DNA of 64,000 nt from Pseudomonas putida (GCF_004357765.1 NZ_SMTE01000005.1:1-64000); one strand, 5' to 3'; shown: positions 46,225-56,039, counted from the first letter of the stretch. The notes: a model not told the origin generated them from the letters alone. Program-made: numbers and translations.

Positions 46225-46839
46225 ATGCCCGCCGCCAATACCGCTCCGCGCTGTGCCAACTTCGAAGAGCGACGCGACCGGGCCCTGGCGCTGTTCGCCG
46301 AGAAGGGTTTCGGCCAGGTCAGCATGCGCGAACTGGCAGCGCATGTCGGCTTGACGGCCGGGTCGCTCTACCACCATTTTCCGAGCAAGCAGGAGCTATT
46401 GTTCGACCTGATCGAGGAGCTCTACGAAGAGCTCCAGGCCAGCCTGGAGCTTGGGCGCAGGGCCATGGCGCGCGGAGGTTCGGCGTTGTCATGCCTGATT
46501 GCCGCGCACTGGCAACTGCATGCCGAGCGGCCGCTGCAATTTCGCCTGGCCGAGCGCGACTTCTGCTGCTTGAGTCAGGCGCAGCAAGCGTGCCTGACGC
46601 TGCAGCGCAAGCACTACGAAGCTGGATTGCTATGTCTGCTGGCGCCACGGGCGACGCTGGACGCAGCGGCGCTGGAGACTACCGCGCAAGTACTGGCGAC
46701 ATTGTTGAACCAATTGCCAGGGATGTTGCACGCCTTGCCGCAAAAGCAGGCGCTGGACTTGATGGAGAGCCTGCTGACGGTGAGCATCGAGCGCACCCTG
46801 CCGAGCCGTGCCGGTCAGACTCAGCGCAGCAACGCCTGA
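46225..46839 (+). CDS. TetR/AcrR-family regulator
   Basis: A 204-aa repressor with an N-terminal HTH (MRELAAHVGLTAGSLYHHFPSK) at about residues 33-54 and a variable helical ligand domain. It lies 12 bp after the dehydrogenase gene, so it likely feeds back on the thiolase operon. Its 3' end overlaps the converging receiver gene by 19 bp. Confidence 0.9.
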   Translation: MPAANTAPRCANFEERRDRALALFAEKGFGQVSMRELAAHVGLTAGSLYHHFPSKQELLFDLIEELYEELQASLELGRRAMARGGSALSCLIAAHWQLHAERPLQFRLAERDFCCLSQAQQACLTLQRKHYEAGLLCLLAPRATLDAAALETTAQVLATLLNQLPGMLHALPQKQALDLMESLLTVSIERTLPSRAGQTQRSNA

Positions 46840-47198
46840 ATCTGCTCGTGCAAGGTATCGAGATCGAACGGCTTGGCCAGGATCGGCGCCTTGCGGGTGA
46901 TCGGGCTGCCGGACTCGAGCACTTCCGCCGGATAGCCGCTGATGAAAATGACCTTGAGGTCCGGGCGCAGCTTTACCGCAGGCTCAGCGATCTCAACGCC
47001 CGAAATGCCCCCCGGAAGTCGAAAGTCCGTGACCATCAGGTCCAGGTGAGGTTTGCTTGCCAGGATCGCAAACGCCTGTTCGCCGTCCTCGGCCACCAAC
47101 ACGTGGTAGCCCACCCCTGCCAGGTAGTCCCGCAGGATCATGCGAATGGCCGGTTCGTCCTCGACAACCAACACTACATCTTGTGCATCTTCACTCAT
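46821..47198 (-). CDS. Single-domain response regulator
   Basis: A 125-aa stand-alone receiver (CheY-like). Acidic pocket in VVEDEP, phospho-acceptor Asp in LMVTDFRLPGG, Thr/Ser in FISGYP and Lys in LAKPFDL. The start at 47198 gives MSEDAQDVVLVVEDE. It is the last gene of the minus-strand signalling operon, 44 bp after the receiver-kinase gene. Confidence 0.9.
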   Translation of the reverse strand: MSEDAQDVVLVVEDEPAIRMILRDYLAGVGYHVLVAEDGEQAFAILASKPHLDLMVTDFRLPGGISGVEIAEPAVKLRPDLKVIFISGYPAEVLESGSPITRKAPILAKPFDLDTLHEQIQALLR

Positions 47199-47242
47199 GA
47201 TAACGCCTTGAAAAACTCGAAGTTGGCCATCTGACCCCAGGT

Positions 47243-48469
47243 TCAGGCAGAGGTTGCCCGCGCCTGGGCGTTTTGTTCGGTGCTGTTCGCCAACGGCAAC
47301 TGAATGCTGAACGTGGCGCCCTCGCCTTCGGTACTGTCGACCTGAATGCACCCGCCATGGGCGTGGACGATCTGTTCGGAGATGTACAGTCCAAGACCCA
47401 GACCGCCACTGGCCTGATGAGCCGCGACCCGCTCGAACTGCTGGAAGATCCGTTGCTGGTTGGCCGCACTGACGCCGATGCCTTGGTCCTGCACCTGCAC
47501 CCAAGCCATGGCGTCGCGCTCGAACACCCGAACCTGGATCGGCTTGCGCTCACCATAGCGCAAGGCATTGGACAGCAGATTGGCCAGCACCTGCTCGATA
47601 CGGAACTCGTCCCACTCCCCCACCACCGGTTCACAGGACTGCAATTCTATCTGGGTTTCCAACGCCGCGGCCTGGGCCGAGAAGCTCTCCACCAGGCCAC
47701 GCGCCAGTTGGCTCAGGTCGAAAGCCTTGGGCCGCAATGACAATTTGCCGGTGCGGATCCTCGAGACATCGAGCATGTCCTCGATCAGCCGGATCAGGCT
47801 GTTGATCTGGCGCTCGTCCCGTTCGACCATGGCCTGCAGCTTGTCTTGACTGAAAGCGTCGATGTTGCCGCGCGCCAGGTGCATCTTGCGTAACTGGGTT
47901 TCCAGAATCAGTCCATTCAATGGCGTGCGCACTTCGTGGGAGACGATCGACATGAAATCGTCGCGCATGCGCACCGCGTGCTCCAATTCGCCACGCGCCA
48001 CCTGCAACTGGGCAAGCAGCTGTTCCTGCTCCTGGCGGCTCTGCTCCAACGCCTGCAACTGGCGATCCAGGGCTTTGCGTTGGCGATAGAGTTCGACGAA
48101 CACGGTGACCTTGCTCTTGACCGCCAAGGTCTCCAGCGGCTTGTGCAGGAAGTCCACCGCGCCGCTTTCGTAGCCCTTGAAGGCGTAATTCATTTCACGC
48201 CCGGCGGCGGTGACGAAGACGATGGGAATGTGCCGGGTCTTTTCCGTACCGCGCATCAGCTCGGCCAGCTCGAAGCCGTTCATGCCTGGCATCTGCACAT
48301 CGAGAATAGCCAGGGCGAACTCGTGCTCGAGTAGCAGCGACAGGGCCTGCTCAGCCGACTGTGCCTGGTGCACCTCGCGGTCCTCGCCGTGGATCAGGGC
48401 GGCGAGAGCCAGCAGGTTTTCCGGCAGATCGTCGACGATCAGCAGTTTGGCGAGGATGGTGCTTGGCAT
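47243..48469 (-). CDS. Receiver-histidine kinase (REC-HisKA-HATPase)
   Basis: A 408-aa soluble kinase: N-terminal receiver (LLIVDDLPEN, LAILDVQMPGMNG, HKPLE) at 8-125, a short coiled coil (about 130-165), HisKA with phospho-His in MSIVSHEVRTPLN at about 176, and HATPase with NLLSNALRYGE, DQGIGVS and GGLGLGLYISEQIV. No membrane segment. The order REC then kinase suggests it is switched by phosphotransfer from the upstream hybrid kinase. Its start overlaps the CheB gene by 31 bp. Confidence 0.92.
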   Translation of the reverse strand: MPSTILAKLLIVDDLPENLLALAALIHGEDREVHQAQSAEQALSLLLEHEFALAILDVQMPGMNGFELAELMRGTEKTRHIPIVFVTAAGREMNYAFKGYESGAVDFLHKPLETLAVKSKVTVFVELYRQRKALDRQLQALEQSRQEQEQLLAQLQVARGELEHAVRMRDDFMSIVSHEVRTPLNGLILETQLRKMHLARGNIDAFSQDKLQAMVERDERQINSLIRLIEDMLDVSRIRTGKLSLRPKAFDLSQLARGLVESFSAQAAALETQIELQSCEPVVGEWDEFRIEQVLANLLSNALRYGERKPIQVRVFERDAMAWVQVQDQGIGVSAANQQRIFQQFERVAAHQASGGLGLGLYISEQIVHAHGGCIQVDSTEGEGATFSIQLPLANSTEQNAQARATSA

Positions 48470-49038
48470 GCGCTGGGTTCCAAGGTCGAGAGCAAACGCT
48501 CGATACCACTCAGGGTCAGGATCAGGTCCGGCTGGTGCAGGGCCAGTGCGGCCTCCGGCATCAGCGAGACCTGTGCGTCGTCGGGGTCCTGGACCACTGT
48601 CCGGCCCCCTTGGCTGTGGATGTAGGCAAGGCCTTCGGCGCCGTCCTCGTTGGCACCGGTAAGCAATACGCCGAGCAGGTCGCTGCCATAGGCGTCGGCC
48701 GCCGAGGTGAAGAGAAAGTCGATGGCCGGTCGGGAGAAATGCACAGGGTCCTCCTGGCTTAACGAGAAGGTCAGGTCGTGCTCCACCGAGACGTGATAAC
48801 CGGGGCCTGCCACATAGATCAGGCCGGGCTCGATCGGCTCCTTGTCGCGCGCCTCGCGCACCGGCCGGCGCAGGCGTCGTTGCAGCACCTCGGCAAGCTG
48901 GCTATGGCGGTCACCCGGCAGGTGCAGCACGCACAGCACCGGCGGGGCGAAGCCCATCGGCAACCCGCCAAGTACCTTGAACAGCGCTGCGACGCCGCCC
49001 GCCGAGGCACCGATGACCACCGCTCGTACAGTGTTCAT
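48439..49038 (-). CDS. CheB-type methylesterase domain protein without receiver
   Basis: A 199-aa protein consisting only of the CheB catalytic domain; catalytic Ser in GASAGGVAALFKVL, His in LCVLHLPGDRHSQLAEVL and Asp in GVLLTGANEDGAEGL. The usual N-terminal receiver is missing. The start at 49038 overlaps the cheR stop codon (ATGA). It deamidates or demethylates glutamyl residues in chemoreceptors in other systems; here no receptor is adjacent. Confidence 0.92.
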   Translation of the reverse strand: MNTVRAVVIGASAGGVAALFKVLGGLPMGFAPPVLCVLHLPGDRHSQLAEVLQRRLRRPVREARDKEPIEPGLIYVAGPGYHVSVEHDLTFSLSQEDPVHFSRPAIDFLFTSAADAYGSDLLGVLLTGANEDGAEGLAYIHSQGGRTVVQDPDDAQVSLMPEAALALHQPDLILTLSGIERLLSTLEPSACQAPSSPNC

Positions 49039-49880
49039 GATTTGCGGAAGATCCGTTCGGGTTTGACCCAAGGCTCGAAGCGGTCATGGTAGGACGAGAA
49101 GTCCACCGATTCCTTACTGCCCAGGACAAGAAAGCCGCGGTGGCACAACGATTCGTGGAACAGGCCCAAGGCGCGGTCCTGCAGTGCCTTGTTGAAGTAA
49201 ATAAGCACGTTGCGACAGGACACCAGCTGAGTTTCCGAGAACACACTGTCGGTGGCCAGGCTGTGATCGGCGAAGGTCACGTTGTCACGCAGGCTGCTGT
49301 CCATGATGGCGCTACCATAGGCGGCGGTGTAGTACTCGGCGAAATCGCGCCGGCCGCCAGCCAGGCGATAGTTCTCGGCATACTGCTGCATGTTTTGCAT
49401 CGAGTAGATGCCCTGCTTGGCCTTTTCCAGCGAGCTTGGGTTGATGTCGGTGGCGTAGAGGATGGTGCGCTCGAGCAGACCCTCTTCGCGCAGCAGAATC
49501 GCCATCGAATAGACCTCCTCCCCCGTGCTGCAGCCGGCGATCCACACCTTGATCGATGGCCAGGTGCGCAGCAGCGGCACCACCTCGTTGCGCAGCGCCA
49601 GGAAGTGGCTGGGGTCACGGAACATCTCGCTGACCGGGATCGTCAGGTACTGCAACAATTGCATGAACATACTCGGATCGTGCAGCACCCGCTCCTGCAG
49701 CGCCGATACCGTGCGGCAGTCGAACTGACGCAAGGCATGGGCGATCCGGCGCTTGATCGAAGCGCCGGAATAATTGCGAAAGTCGTAGCTGTACTTGAGG
49801 TATATGGCCTCGATCAGCAAGCGAATCTCGATATCGGTGTTGCGTTCGCTAGTCAAATTCGCTCCAGTTGCGGAAGCCAT
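49035..49880 (-). CDS. CheR-type glutamate O-methyltransferase
   Basis: A 281-aa SAM-dependent methyltransferase: N-terminal helical domain, then the SAM motif VWIAGCSTGEEVYSMAI, the ATDINPSSLEKAKQGIY segment and the conserved CRNVLIYFNKALQ. Start overlaps the hybrid kinase stop by 28 bp. No TPR domain, so it is not a WspC-type protein. It belongs to an operon without CheA, CheW or receptors. Confidence 0.93.
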   Translation of the reverse strand: MASATGANLTSERNTDIEIRLLIEAIYLKYSYDFRNYSGASIKRRIAHALRQFDCRTVSALQERVLHDPSMFMQLLQYLTIPVSEMFRDPSHFLALRNEVVPLLRTWPSIKVWIAGCSTGEEVYSMAILLREEGLLERTILYATDINPSSLEKAKQGIYSMQNMQQYAENYRLAGGRRDFAEYYTAAYGSAIMDSSLRDNVTFADHSLATDSVFSETQLVSCRNVLIYFNKALQDRALGLFHESLCHRGFLVLGSKESVDFSSYHDRFEPWVKPERIFRKS

Positions 49881-52800
49881 ACGCGGATCAACGAGAACAG
49901 GCGGTCCAGGTCGATCGGCTTGGCCAGGTAATCATTGGCACCGGCTTGCAGGCAACGATGCTGGTCGTCTTTCATCGCCTTGGCGGTCACGGCGATGATC
50001 GGCAGCTTGCGCCAGCGCGGCTGCTGACGGATCAAGCGGGTAGCCTCGAAGCCGTCCATCTCCGGCATCATCACGTCCATCAGCACCAGGTCGATGTCCT
50101 CGTGCTGCTCGAGACGCTCGATCGCCTCGCGGCCATTACGACCGATCTCGACGATCGCTCCTTTGTGCTCCAAGGCGCTGGTGAGGGCGAAAATGTTGCG
50201 CACGTCATCGTCGACCAGCAAGATGCGCCGCCCCTCGAACACCTTGTCGCGGCTGCGTGCAGTCTTGAGCATGCGCTGGCGTTCATGGGACAGCTGCGAT
50301 TCGACTTTGTGCAGGAACAACGTTACCTCATCGAGCAGACGTTCCGGCGAGCGTGCGCCCTTGATGATGATCGAGCGCGAATACTTGAGCAGGTCGGCTT
50401 CTTCCTCCCGGGTGAGATTGCGTCCGGTGTACACGATCACCGGCGGGAAGGCGCGGATATCTTCGGCGGTCATGCGCTTGAGCAACTCGTTGCCCAGCAT
50501 GTCGGGCAACTTGAGGTCGATGATCATGCAGTCGTAGATGTTCTCGCGCAACAGCGCCAACGCATCCTGCGCCATCGCCACCGCAGTGATCTCGATGTCG
50601 TCGTCGCCGATCAGGCGGGCGATGCTCTCGCGCTGCAGGTCGTCGTCTTCCACCAGCAGGATATGCTTGAGCTTCTGGGTCAGCTTGGCCTCCAGGCGCG
50701 CGAACACTTCCTTGAGCTCCTCGCGGCTGGTGGGTTTCACCGCGTAGCCGACAGCCCCCATGTGCATGGCCGCCTCGACCCGATCTTCCACGGAGATGAT
50801 ATGCACCGGGATGTGTCGGGTGCCGGCGAGCTCCTTGAGGCGCTGCAGCACGGTAAGGCCGGAATGATCAGGCAGGCGCATGTCGAGCAGGATCGCATCA
50901 GGGACGAACTGCGCGGCAAGTTCGAAACCTTCATCGGCGCCCTGGGCCACCAGGCAGCTGTAGCCTAGCTCGTGTGCCAGATCGTAGAGGATGCGGGCGA
51001 AGTTCGGTTCATCTTCGATCACCAGGATACAGCGATTGGCGAACGGCGCCCGCTCGCGGTCATCGGCGAACGGCGGAGCCAGGCGCATCGGCACCGCCGG
51101 TGCGGCTTGAGGAGGCGGAGGAAGGCTGTCGACGGCCGGACGCAGGCTGAGCGCTTCGACCTCCTCGTCCTGGACCTCATAGCGCTCGGGCACCACCAGG
51201 CTGAACACGCTGCCTTGGCCCAGAGCACTCTGCACACTGATCTGGCCACCCAGCAAATGGGCGAGATCGCGGGAAATCGACAGGCCCAGGCCCGTGCCGC
51301 CATAACGGCGGTTGCTGGTGCCATCGACCTGGTGGAAGGCACCGAAGATGGCCTGTTGCTGGTCGGGAGCGATGCCGATGCCGCTGTCGCGCACGGCGAA
51401 CACGATACCGTTGGCAGGCTCATGGCTGATGCTCAGGCTAACCTGCCCGCGCTCGGTGAACTTGATGGCATTGGACAGCAGGTTCTTGAGAATCTGCTCC
51501 AGGCGCTGGCGATCGGTGAACAAAGTGGCCGGCACCTGGCGATCGACCGTGACCTCGAACGCCAGCCCCTTGTGCTCGGCCAACGGCAGGAACATGCCCC
51601 GCAGCCCTTCCACCAGACGCTCGAGCTGAGTGGTCTCGGGGCGCATCTCGAGCTTGCCGGCCTCGACCTTGGCGATGTCGAGGATATCGTTGATCAGGTT
51701 GAGCAGGTCATTACCGGCCGAGTAGATGGATTCGGCGAACTTGACCTGTTCGGCGCTGAGGTTGCCCTCGCCGTTCTCGGCCAACAACTTGGCCAGGATC
51801 AACGAGCTGTTGAGCGGCGTACGCAGCTCATGGGACATGTTGGCAAGGAACTCCGACTTGTACTTGCTCGAACGCTGCAGTTCGTCGGCGCGAGCCTGCA
51901 GTTCCTGCTGGGCCTGGCTCAACTCGCCATTCTTGCGGTCGAGTGCCTCGGTACGCTCGGCCAGTTGCTCGTTGGTCTGCTCCAGCTCCGCCTGCTGAGT
52001 CTCCAGATGGGCTTGGGACTCCTTGAGCACACGGGACTGCTCTTCGAGCTCCTCGTTGGCGGTCTTGAGCTCTTCCTGCTGAACCTGCAGTTCTTCGTTG
52101 AGCTGCTGGGTTTCGGCCAGCACTTCCTGCAGCCGCTGGCGATAACGGGCGCTCTCGATGGAGGTACCGAGGTTGTCGGCGACGTGCTCGAGCAACTCGC
52201 CGTCGCGAGCCTGCAACGGGCGCAGGAAGCCCAGTTCGAGCACGCCATTGACCTGGCCATCGTGGGCCGCCGGTGCCACCAGGGCGCTGCGCGGCAAGCC
52301 ACTGCCAAGGCCGGAGCTCAGCGGATAGAAATCGTCGGGGACACCGTCAAGTTCGATCAGCCTGCCTTGGCGTACCGATTGGGCAAGCAAACCTTCATGC
52401 TCACCCAGTACCTGCTCACGCGCCTGTTCCTGGGCATCCAGACCATAACTGGCGACGCGTCGCAGACAACCATGCTCATCACGCACGTAGAAAGCCCCGA
52501 CCACGCTGCCCAGGTAGCCGGCAAAGAAGCGCAGGATGTTGTCGCCGAGCATCGGCAGGGTCAACTGTCCCAGAACCTGCTCAGCCAGTTGGGTCTGGCC
52601 GTTACGCAGCCAGGCTTGGTGCTCCAGGCCCGCCGCCGAACGTTGCTGGGCCTGCAGGTTTTCCACATAGCTGGTCGACAGCGCCAGCAGATCGCGCCGA
52701 CCGAGGTAAGCCAACAGCACCGAAAGACCGACGATCAGCAGGACGAAGGCGGAGATGACGAACGTGGTCACGGCGCTGACTTTTTCGTTGCGAGCCATGC

Positions 52801-53317
52801 GCAGTTGCTGTTCGGTGGCGACGAAGTTTTCGAACTCGCTCCGGATCTGGTCGGTGATGCGCTTCCCGCGTCCATTGGTAAGGGCCGTCTGGTAATCGCC
52901 TTGGGCACGACGCGACGCAATCATTTCAGCGCCGAAATCATTCCAGGCTTGCTGCAGACCAATCAGCCGGTCGATACGGTCGACCTGCTGGGGGTTGTCC
53001 TCGACCAGGCCGCGCAGGCTGCGCAAGCTGCTGGAGATGCGTGGCTTGGCGACCTCGTAGGGGTCGAGAAAGCGCTCGTCACCGGTGATCAGGAAGCCGC
53101 GCATGCCGGTTTCCATGTCGATCGACAGTTTCAGCGTTTCATTGGCGTTGCCGATCACCCGGTCGGTATGCTCGACCCACTGCATGGCCGACAGCAGGTA
53201 GTAGATGACCGCGACGAACGCCACGGCTCCCAGCAAGCCCACCCCCAGGGGCAGACCTATATTGCGGCTCAACAGCTTGCGGAAGCTTTGTTGGTCCATC
53301 GTGGCTGCTTGAATCAT
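49853..53317 (-). CDS. Hybrid sensor kinase: CHASE3-GAF-coiled coil-HisKA-HATPase-REC-REC-REC
   Basis: A 1154-aa inner membrane sensor. TM1 at about 18-43, periplasmic CHASE3 domain (METGMRGFLITGDERFLDPYE region, about 45-185), TM2 about 186-208, a GAF-like domain (about 245-390), a long coiled coil (about 392-500), HisKA with FLANMSHELRTPLN, HATPase (NLLSNAIKFTERG, GTGLGLSISRDLA), then three receivers with acceptor Asp in ILLDMRLPDHSG, MIIDLKLPDMLG and VLMDVMMPEMDG. It is the first gene of the operon with CheR, CheB and REC-kinase. The start is uncertain: neither ATG at 53317 nor ATG at 53299 has a good ribosome site. The signal is unknown. Confidence 0.92.
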   Translation of the reverse strand: MIQAATMDQQSFRKLLSRNIGLPLGVGLLGAVAFVAVIYYLLSAMQWVEHTDRVIGNANETLKLSIDMETGMRGFLITGDERFLDPYEVAKPRISSSLRSLRGLVEDNPQQVDRIDRLIGLQQAWNDFGAEMIASRRAQGDYQTALTNGRGKRITDQIRSEFENFVATEQQLRMARNEKVSAVTTFVISAFVLLIVGLSVLLAYLGRRDLLALSTSYVENLQAQQRSAAGLEHQAWLRNGQTQLAEQVLGQLTLPMLGDNILRFFAGYLGSVVGAFYVRDEHGCLRRVASYGLDAQEQAREQVLGEHEGLLAQSVRQGRLIELDGVPDDFYPLSSGLGSGLPRSALVAPAAHDGQVNGVLELGFLRPLQARDGELLEHVADNLGTSIESARYRQRLQEVLAETQQLNEELQVQQEELKTANEELEEQSRVLKESQAHLETQQAELEQTNEQLAERTEALDRKNGELSQAQQELQARADELQRSSKYKSEFLANMSHELRTPLNSSLILAKLLAENGEGNLSAEQVKFAESIYSAGNDLLNLINDILDIAKVEAGKLEMRPETTQLERLVEGLRGMFLPLAEHKGLAFEVTVDRQVPATLFTDRQRLEQILKNLLSNAIKFTERGQVSLSISHEPANGIVFAVRDSGIGIAPDQQQAIFGAFHQVDGTSNRRYGGTGLGLSISRDLAHLLGGQISVQSALGQGSVFSLVVPERYEVQDEEVEALSLRPAVDSLPPPPQAAPAVPMRLAPPFADDRERAPFANRCILVIEDEPNFARILYDLAHELGYSCLVAQGADEGFELAAQFVPDAILLDMRLPDHSGLTVLQRLKELAGTRHIPVHIISVEDRVEAAMHMGAVGYAVKPTSREELKEVFARLEAKLTQKLKHILLVEDDDLQRESIARLIGDDDIEITAVAMAQDALALLRENIYDCMIIDLKLPDMLGNELLKRMTAEDIRAFPPVIVYTGRNLTREEEADLLKYSRSIIIKGARSPERLLDEVTLFLHKVESQLSHERQRMLKTARSRDKVFEGRRILLVDDDVRNIFALTSALEHKGAIVEIGRNGREAIERLEQHEDIDLVLMDVMMPEMDGFEATRLIRQQPRWRKLPIIAVTAKAMKDDQHRCLQAGANDYLAKPIDLDRLFSLIRVWLPQLERI

Positions 53318-53569
53318 GTAGTAACGCCCGAGCGAAAGAATTCCATTGATCGATATGGCCAGAAGTGCCTGTTGTGATGCCAGTTGCCCTCACCGGCATT
53401 AGGCGAGTCTAACCAGCTTTGCCACATTCGGCAGGGCATTTAGCCAGTATTTGAATCGCCCATGTCGCAATCGTTCCATCGACTTGCATCGGTCTGTATC
53501 CTTTACGGAACTTCTGGTGCTTCCCGACGCACAGAACAAAGACATTCATCATCTGTACAGGATCAAACC

Positions 53570-53920
53570 ATGCACCTTCTGGTTGTCGAGGACGACGGTA
53601 TCGTACGCATGCTCATGGTCGAAGTGCTCACCGAGCTCGGATACCTCGTCATCGAGGCGGAGACTGCTTCTGCCGCTTTGAAAGTCCTGGAAAACCCCGA
53701 CCAGCAACTGGCACTGCTGATGACCGATGTCGGTCTGCCAGACATGCGTGGCGAGGAACTCGCAACCACGGCCCGCAAACTGCGCCCTCAGTTGCCGGTG
53801 CTGTTTGCCAGCGGCTACGCGGAAAACGTCAACGTGCCCCAGGGCATGCACTTGATCGGCAAACCGTTCAGCATTGATCAACTGCGAGACAAGGTATCGG
53901 CGATCATCGGCCAGCCCTGA
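53570..53920 (+). CDS. Single-domain response regulator
   Basis: A 116-aa receiver: VVEDDG, acceptor Asp in MTDVGLPDMRG, FASGYAE and IGKPFSI. The start at 53570 follows ACAGGATC; an upstream in-frame ATG would add 36 residues unlike any receiver. Divergent from the hybrid kinase, so probably part of the same signalling unit. Confidence 0.88.
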   Translation: MHLLVVEDDGIVRMLMVEVLTELGYLVIEAETASAALKVLENPDQQLALLMTDVGLPDMRGEELATTARKLRPQLPVLFASGYAENVNVPQGMHLIGKPFSIDQLRDKVSAIIGQP

Positions 53921-53932
53921 GCCGGTCGCCCC

Positions 53933-54682
53933 TCACAGTTGACGGCGTAGCAGATAAGTATCCATGATCCACCCCTTGCGTAGACGTTCGCGTTCACGCA
54001 CTTCAAGTATCTGAGCCTTCACTGCCAGCAACGGCCCGGCTATCAGCACTTCGTCCTCGGTACCCAGGTAAGCCCCCCAATAGATCATCAGCTGCGGATC
54101 GTCCAGCGCGGCCCAGGCGCACTGCCCATCGAGCATCACCACCGCATTGTCGATCGCCCCCAGCTCGGCGAGCCGCCGCCCCGGCAACAGGGTCAGCGGC
54201 TCGCCGATGCGGTTGAGCGGAATCTGGTGCCGGGCAGCCAGCGCCTGGACACTGCTGATTCCGGGTATGACTTCCACACGCAGACTGATCCCACGCTCGC
54301 GCACCAGGTCGAGTATGCGCAAGGTGCTGTCGTACAACCCCGGCTCGCCCCACAGCAGAAAGGCGCCGATGTCCCCCGGCGTGAGCTCATCGAGAAACAG
54401 CCGAGCGTACAATGCCGCACGTCGATGGTGCCACTGCCGCACCGCCGCCACGTAATCGACGCGCCCAACCTCACGGGTAGGGTCGGCCAGATGAACCAGG
54501 CGGTAGCCGCCTTCGGGACGATAGCGCGCGAGAATCTGGGTGCGCAGCGTTGAAAGCGCAGCCTTGCCTTCGCCCTTGTCGAGGACGAAAAACACCGTGG
54601 CACGCCGCATCGCATCCACCGCTTCGAACGTCACCTGACGCGGATCGCCAGGGCCGATGCCAATCAGCAACAGATCTTTCAT
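53933..54682 (-). CDS. cobF: Precorrin-6A synthase (deacetylating)
   Basis: A 249-aa SAM-dependent methyltransferase of the aerobic cobalamin pathway; it methylates C-1 of precorrin-5 with loss of acetate. The start at 54682 gives MKDLLLIGIGPGDPRQVT, the tetrapyrrole methylase start motif; LLWGEPGLYDST and VIPGISSVQALAARHQIPLN are characteristic of CobF. A longer frame start upstream is not supported. It stands apart from other cob genes here. Confidence 0.92.
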   Translation of the reverse strand: MKDLLLIGIGPGDPRQVTFEAVDAMRRATVFFVLDKGEGKAALSTLRTQILARYRPEGGYRLVHLADPTREVGRVDYVAAVRQWHHRRAALYARLFLDELTPGDIGAFLLWGEPGLYDSTLRILDLVRERGISLRVEVIPGISSVQALAARHQIPLNRIGEPLTLLPGRRLAELGAIDNAVVMLDGQCAWAALDDPQLMIYWGAYLGTEDEVLIAGPLLAVKAQILEVRERERLRKGWIMDTYLLRRQL

Positions 54683-54749
54683 GTCAAGAATTCGCCCTGC
54701 TACGCCTTGCGGCCATTGTCCGCTGCGGGCATCGAATTGGCAAAGTGCC

Positions 54750-56039
54750 TCAGAACAGCGAGACGTTGTAGCTGACGATGACCCGGGTTTCATCCATGTC
54801 GCGCGCCCACTGCTCATAGTTGCTGCGGTAGGTCGAATTACGCAGACGCACGCTGACATTCTTGAACGTGCCACTTTGCACCTGGTACCTGAGCTCGGTA
54901 TCGCGCTCCCACTCCTTCCCTTGCTCGACGCTGCCCGGCACCTTGATATGGTCTCCGTTGATGTAGCGCGTGAAGAACGTCAGGCCGGGTACGCCGAGCG
55001 CCTTGAAATCGTAGTCGTAGCGCAATTGCCAGGATCGCTCCTGAGCCGCGGCGAAGTCGTTGACCTGGGCGTAGTTGACCAGATACGGGTTGCTCCCATC
55101 GAGATAGGGCATGGCGCTCTGGCCGTACATGCGCTGCCAGCCGGCACTGAGCTTGTGACCGCCCAGGCCGTAGGCAAGCATGCCGCTGAAGGCGCGGTGC
55201 TCGATCTGGCCGGCGCGGGCGTTGCCGATATCATCGCTCTTGATCAGGCGCAGGTCGGCCGAGAGCTGGCCAACAGCCAGCGGTTGCGCGGCAACCAGGC
55301 CGAGAAAGTGCTGACGATAGATATCTTCGAGCCTGGCGACCTGGTACTGGGCGCTGATCCGGTCATTGAAGCGGTAGTCGATTCCGGCAAGATCGAAGTG
55401 ATCCGCCTCGATTGCGCAGGCGTAGCGTTTGTTCTTGCAGTGCACGCGGATGTCCTGGCGGTCAGTGGAGTCGCGCGCGGTGTAGGCGTTCAGCCGGGCC
55501 AGGGTGAACCTCAGGTCGTGCACCTGCTCGGAGGTCAGCCAGGCGCCATGGAACAACGTCGGCAGCAAACGTCCGTCGTTGTATTTCAACAGTGCCACGT
55601 CCGGCATCATCGAGCCGACCTTCAGTACAGTGTCGGAGACCTTGAGCTTGGCCGCCAGCCCCAACTTCGCATAGCGGTCGGCCGAGCCACGCGGATCGTG
55701 CCCTGACGACGGCAGCAAGCCGCTGTTACTGTCACCCGGGCTGGAGTCGAGCTTGAAACCGATCATACCCAGCGCGTCCACGCCAAATCGAACGGGGCCG
55801 TCGGTATAACCGGACTGTACGTTGAGAATGAAACCCTGCGCGGCCTCTTCGCGCTTGGATGCCCCTTGACCGGAACTGCTATGACCATCGCGAAAGTCAC
55901 GATTGAAATAAATCGTGCGCGCTTCGAGCTTGGCGCTGCTGTCTTCAATAAAACCGCCGGCCTGGGCCTGGGCGCCAGTACACAACAGCAACACGCCTGC
56001 AACACGGCGGCCAGGAACGAGCAAAAACGGGGCAAACAT
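54750..56039 (-). CDS. OprD-family outer membrane porin
   Basis: A 429-aa porin with signal peptide (cut near AQAQA), the mature start GGFIEDSSAKLEARTIYFNRDFRD typical of the OprD family split over two strands, and the C-terminal strand RVIVSYNVSLF ending in Phe. Family members take up basic amino acids, aromatic acids or dipeptides; the substrate is not identified. Divergent from the MvaT-type gene. Confidence 0.92.
   Translation of the reverse strand: MFAPFLLVPGRRVAGVLLLCTGAQAQAGGFIEDSSAKLEARTIYFNRDFRDGHSSSGQGASKREEAAQGFILNVQSGYTDGPVRFGVDALGMIGFKLDSSPGDSNSGLLPSSGHDPRGSADRYAKLGLAAKLKVSDTVLKVGSMMPDVALLKYNDGRLLPTLFHGAWLTSEQVHDLRFTLARLNAYTARDSTDRQDIRVHCKNKRYACAIEADHFDLAGIDYRFNDRISAQYQVARLEDIYRQHFLGLVAAQPLAVGQLSADLRLIKSDDIGNARAGQIEHRAFSGMLAYGLGGHKLSAGWQRMYGQSAMPYLDGSNPYLVNYAQVNDFAAAQERSWQLRYDYDFKALGVPGLTFFTRYINGDHIKVPGSVEQGKEWERDTELRYQVQSGTFKNVSVRLRNSTYRSNYEQWARDMDETRVIVSYNVSLF

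Noticed and set aside
50972-53377. Long plus-strand ORF of 801 codons opposite the hybrid kinase
   Set aside because: It mirrors the kinase gene in a GC-rich region; no ribosome site and no recognisable domain.
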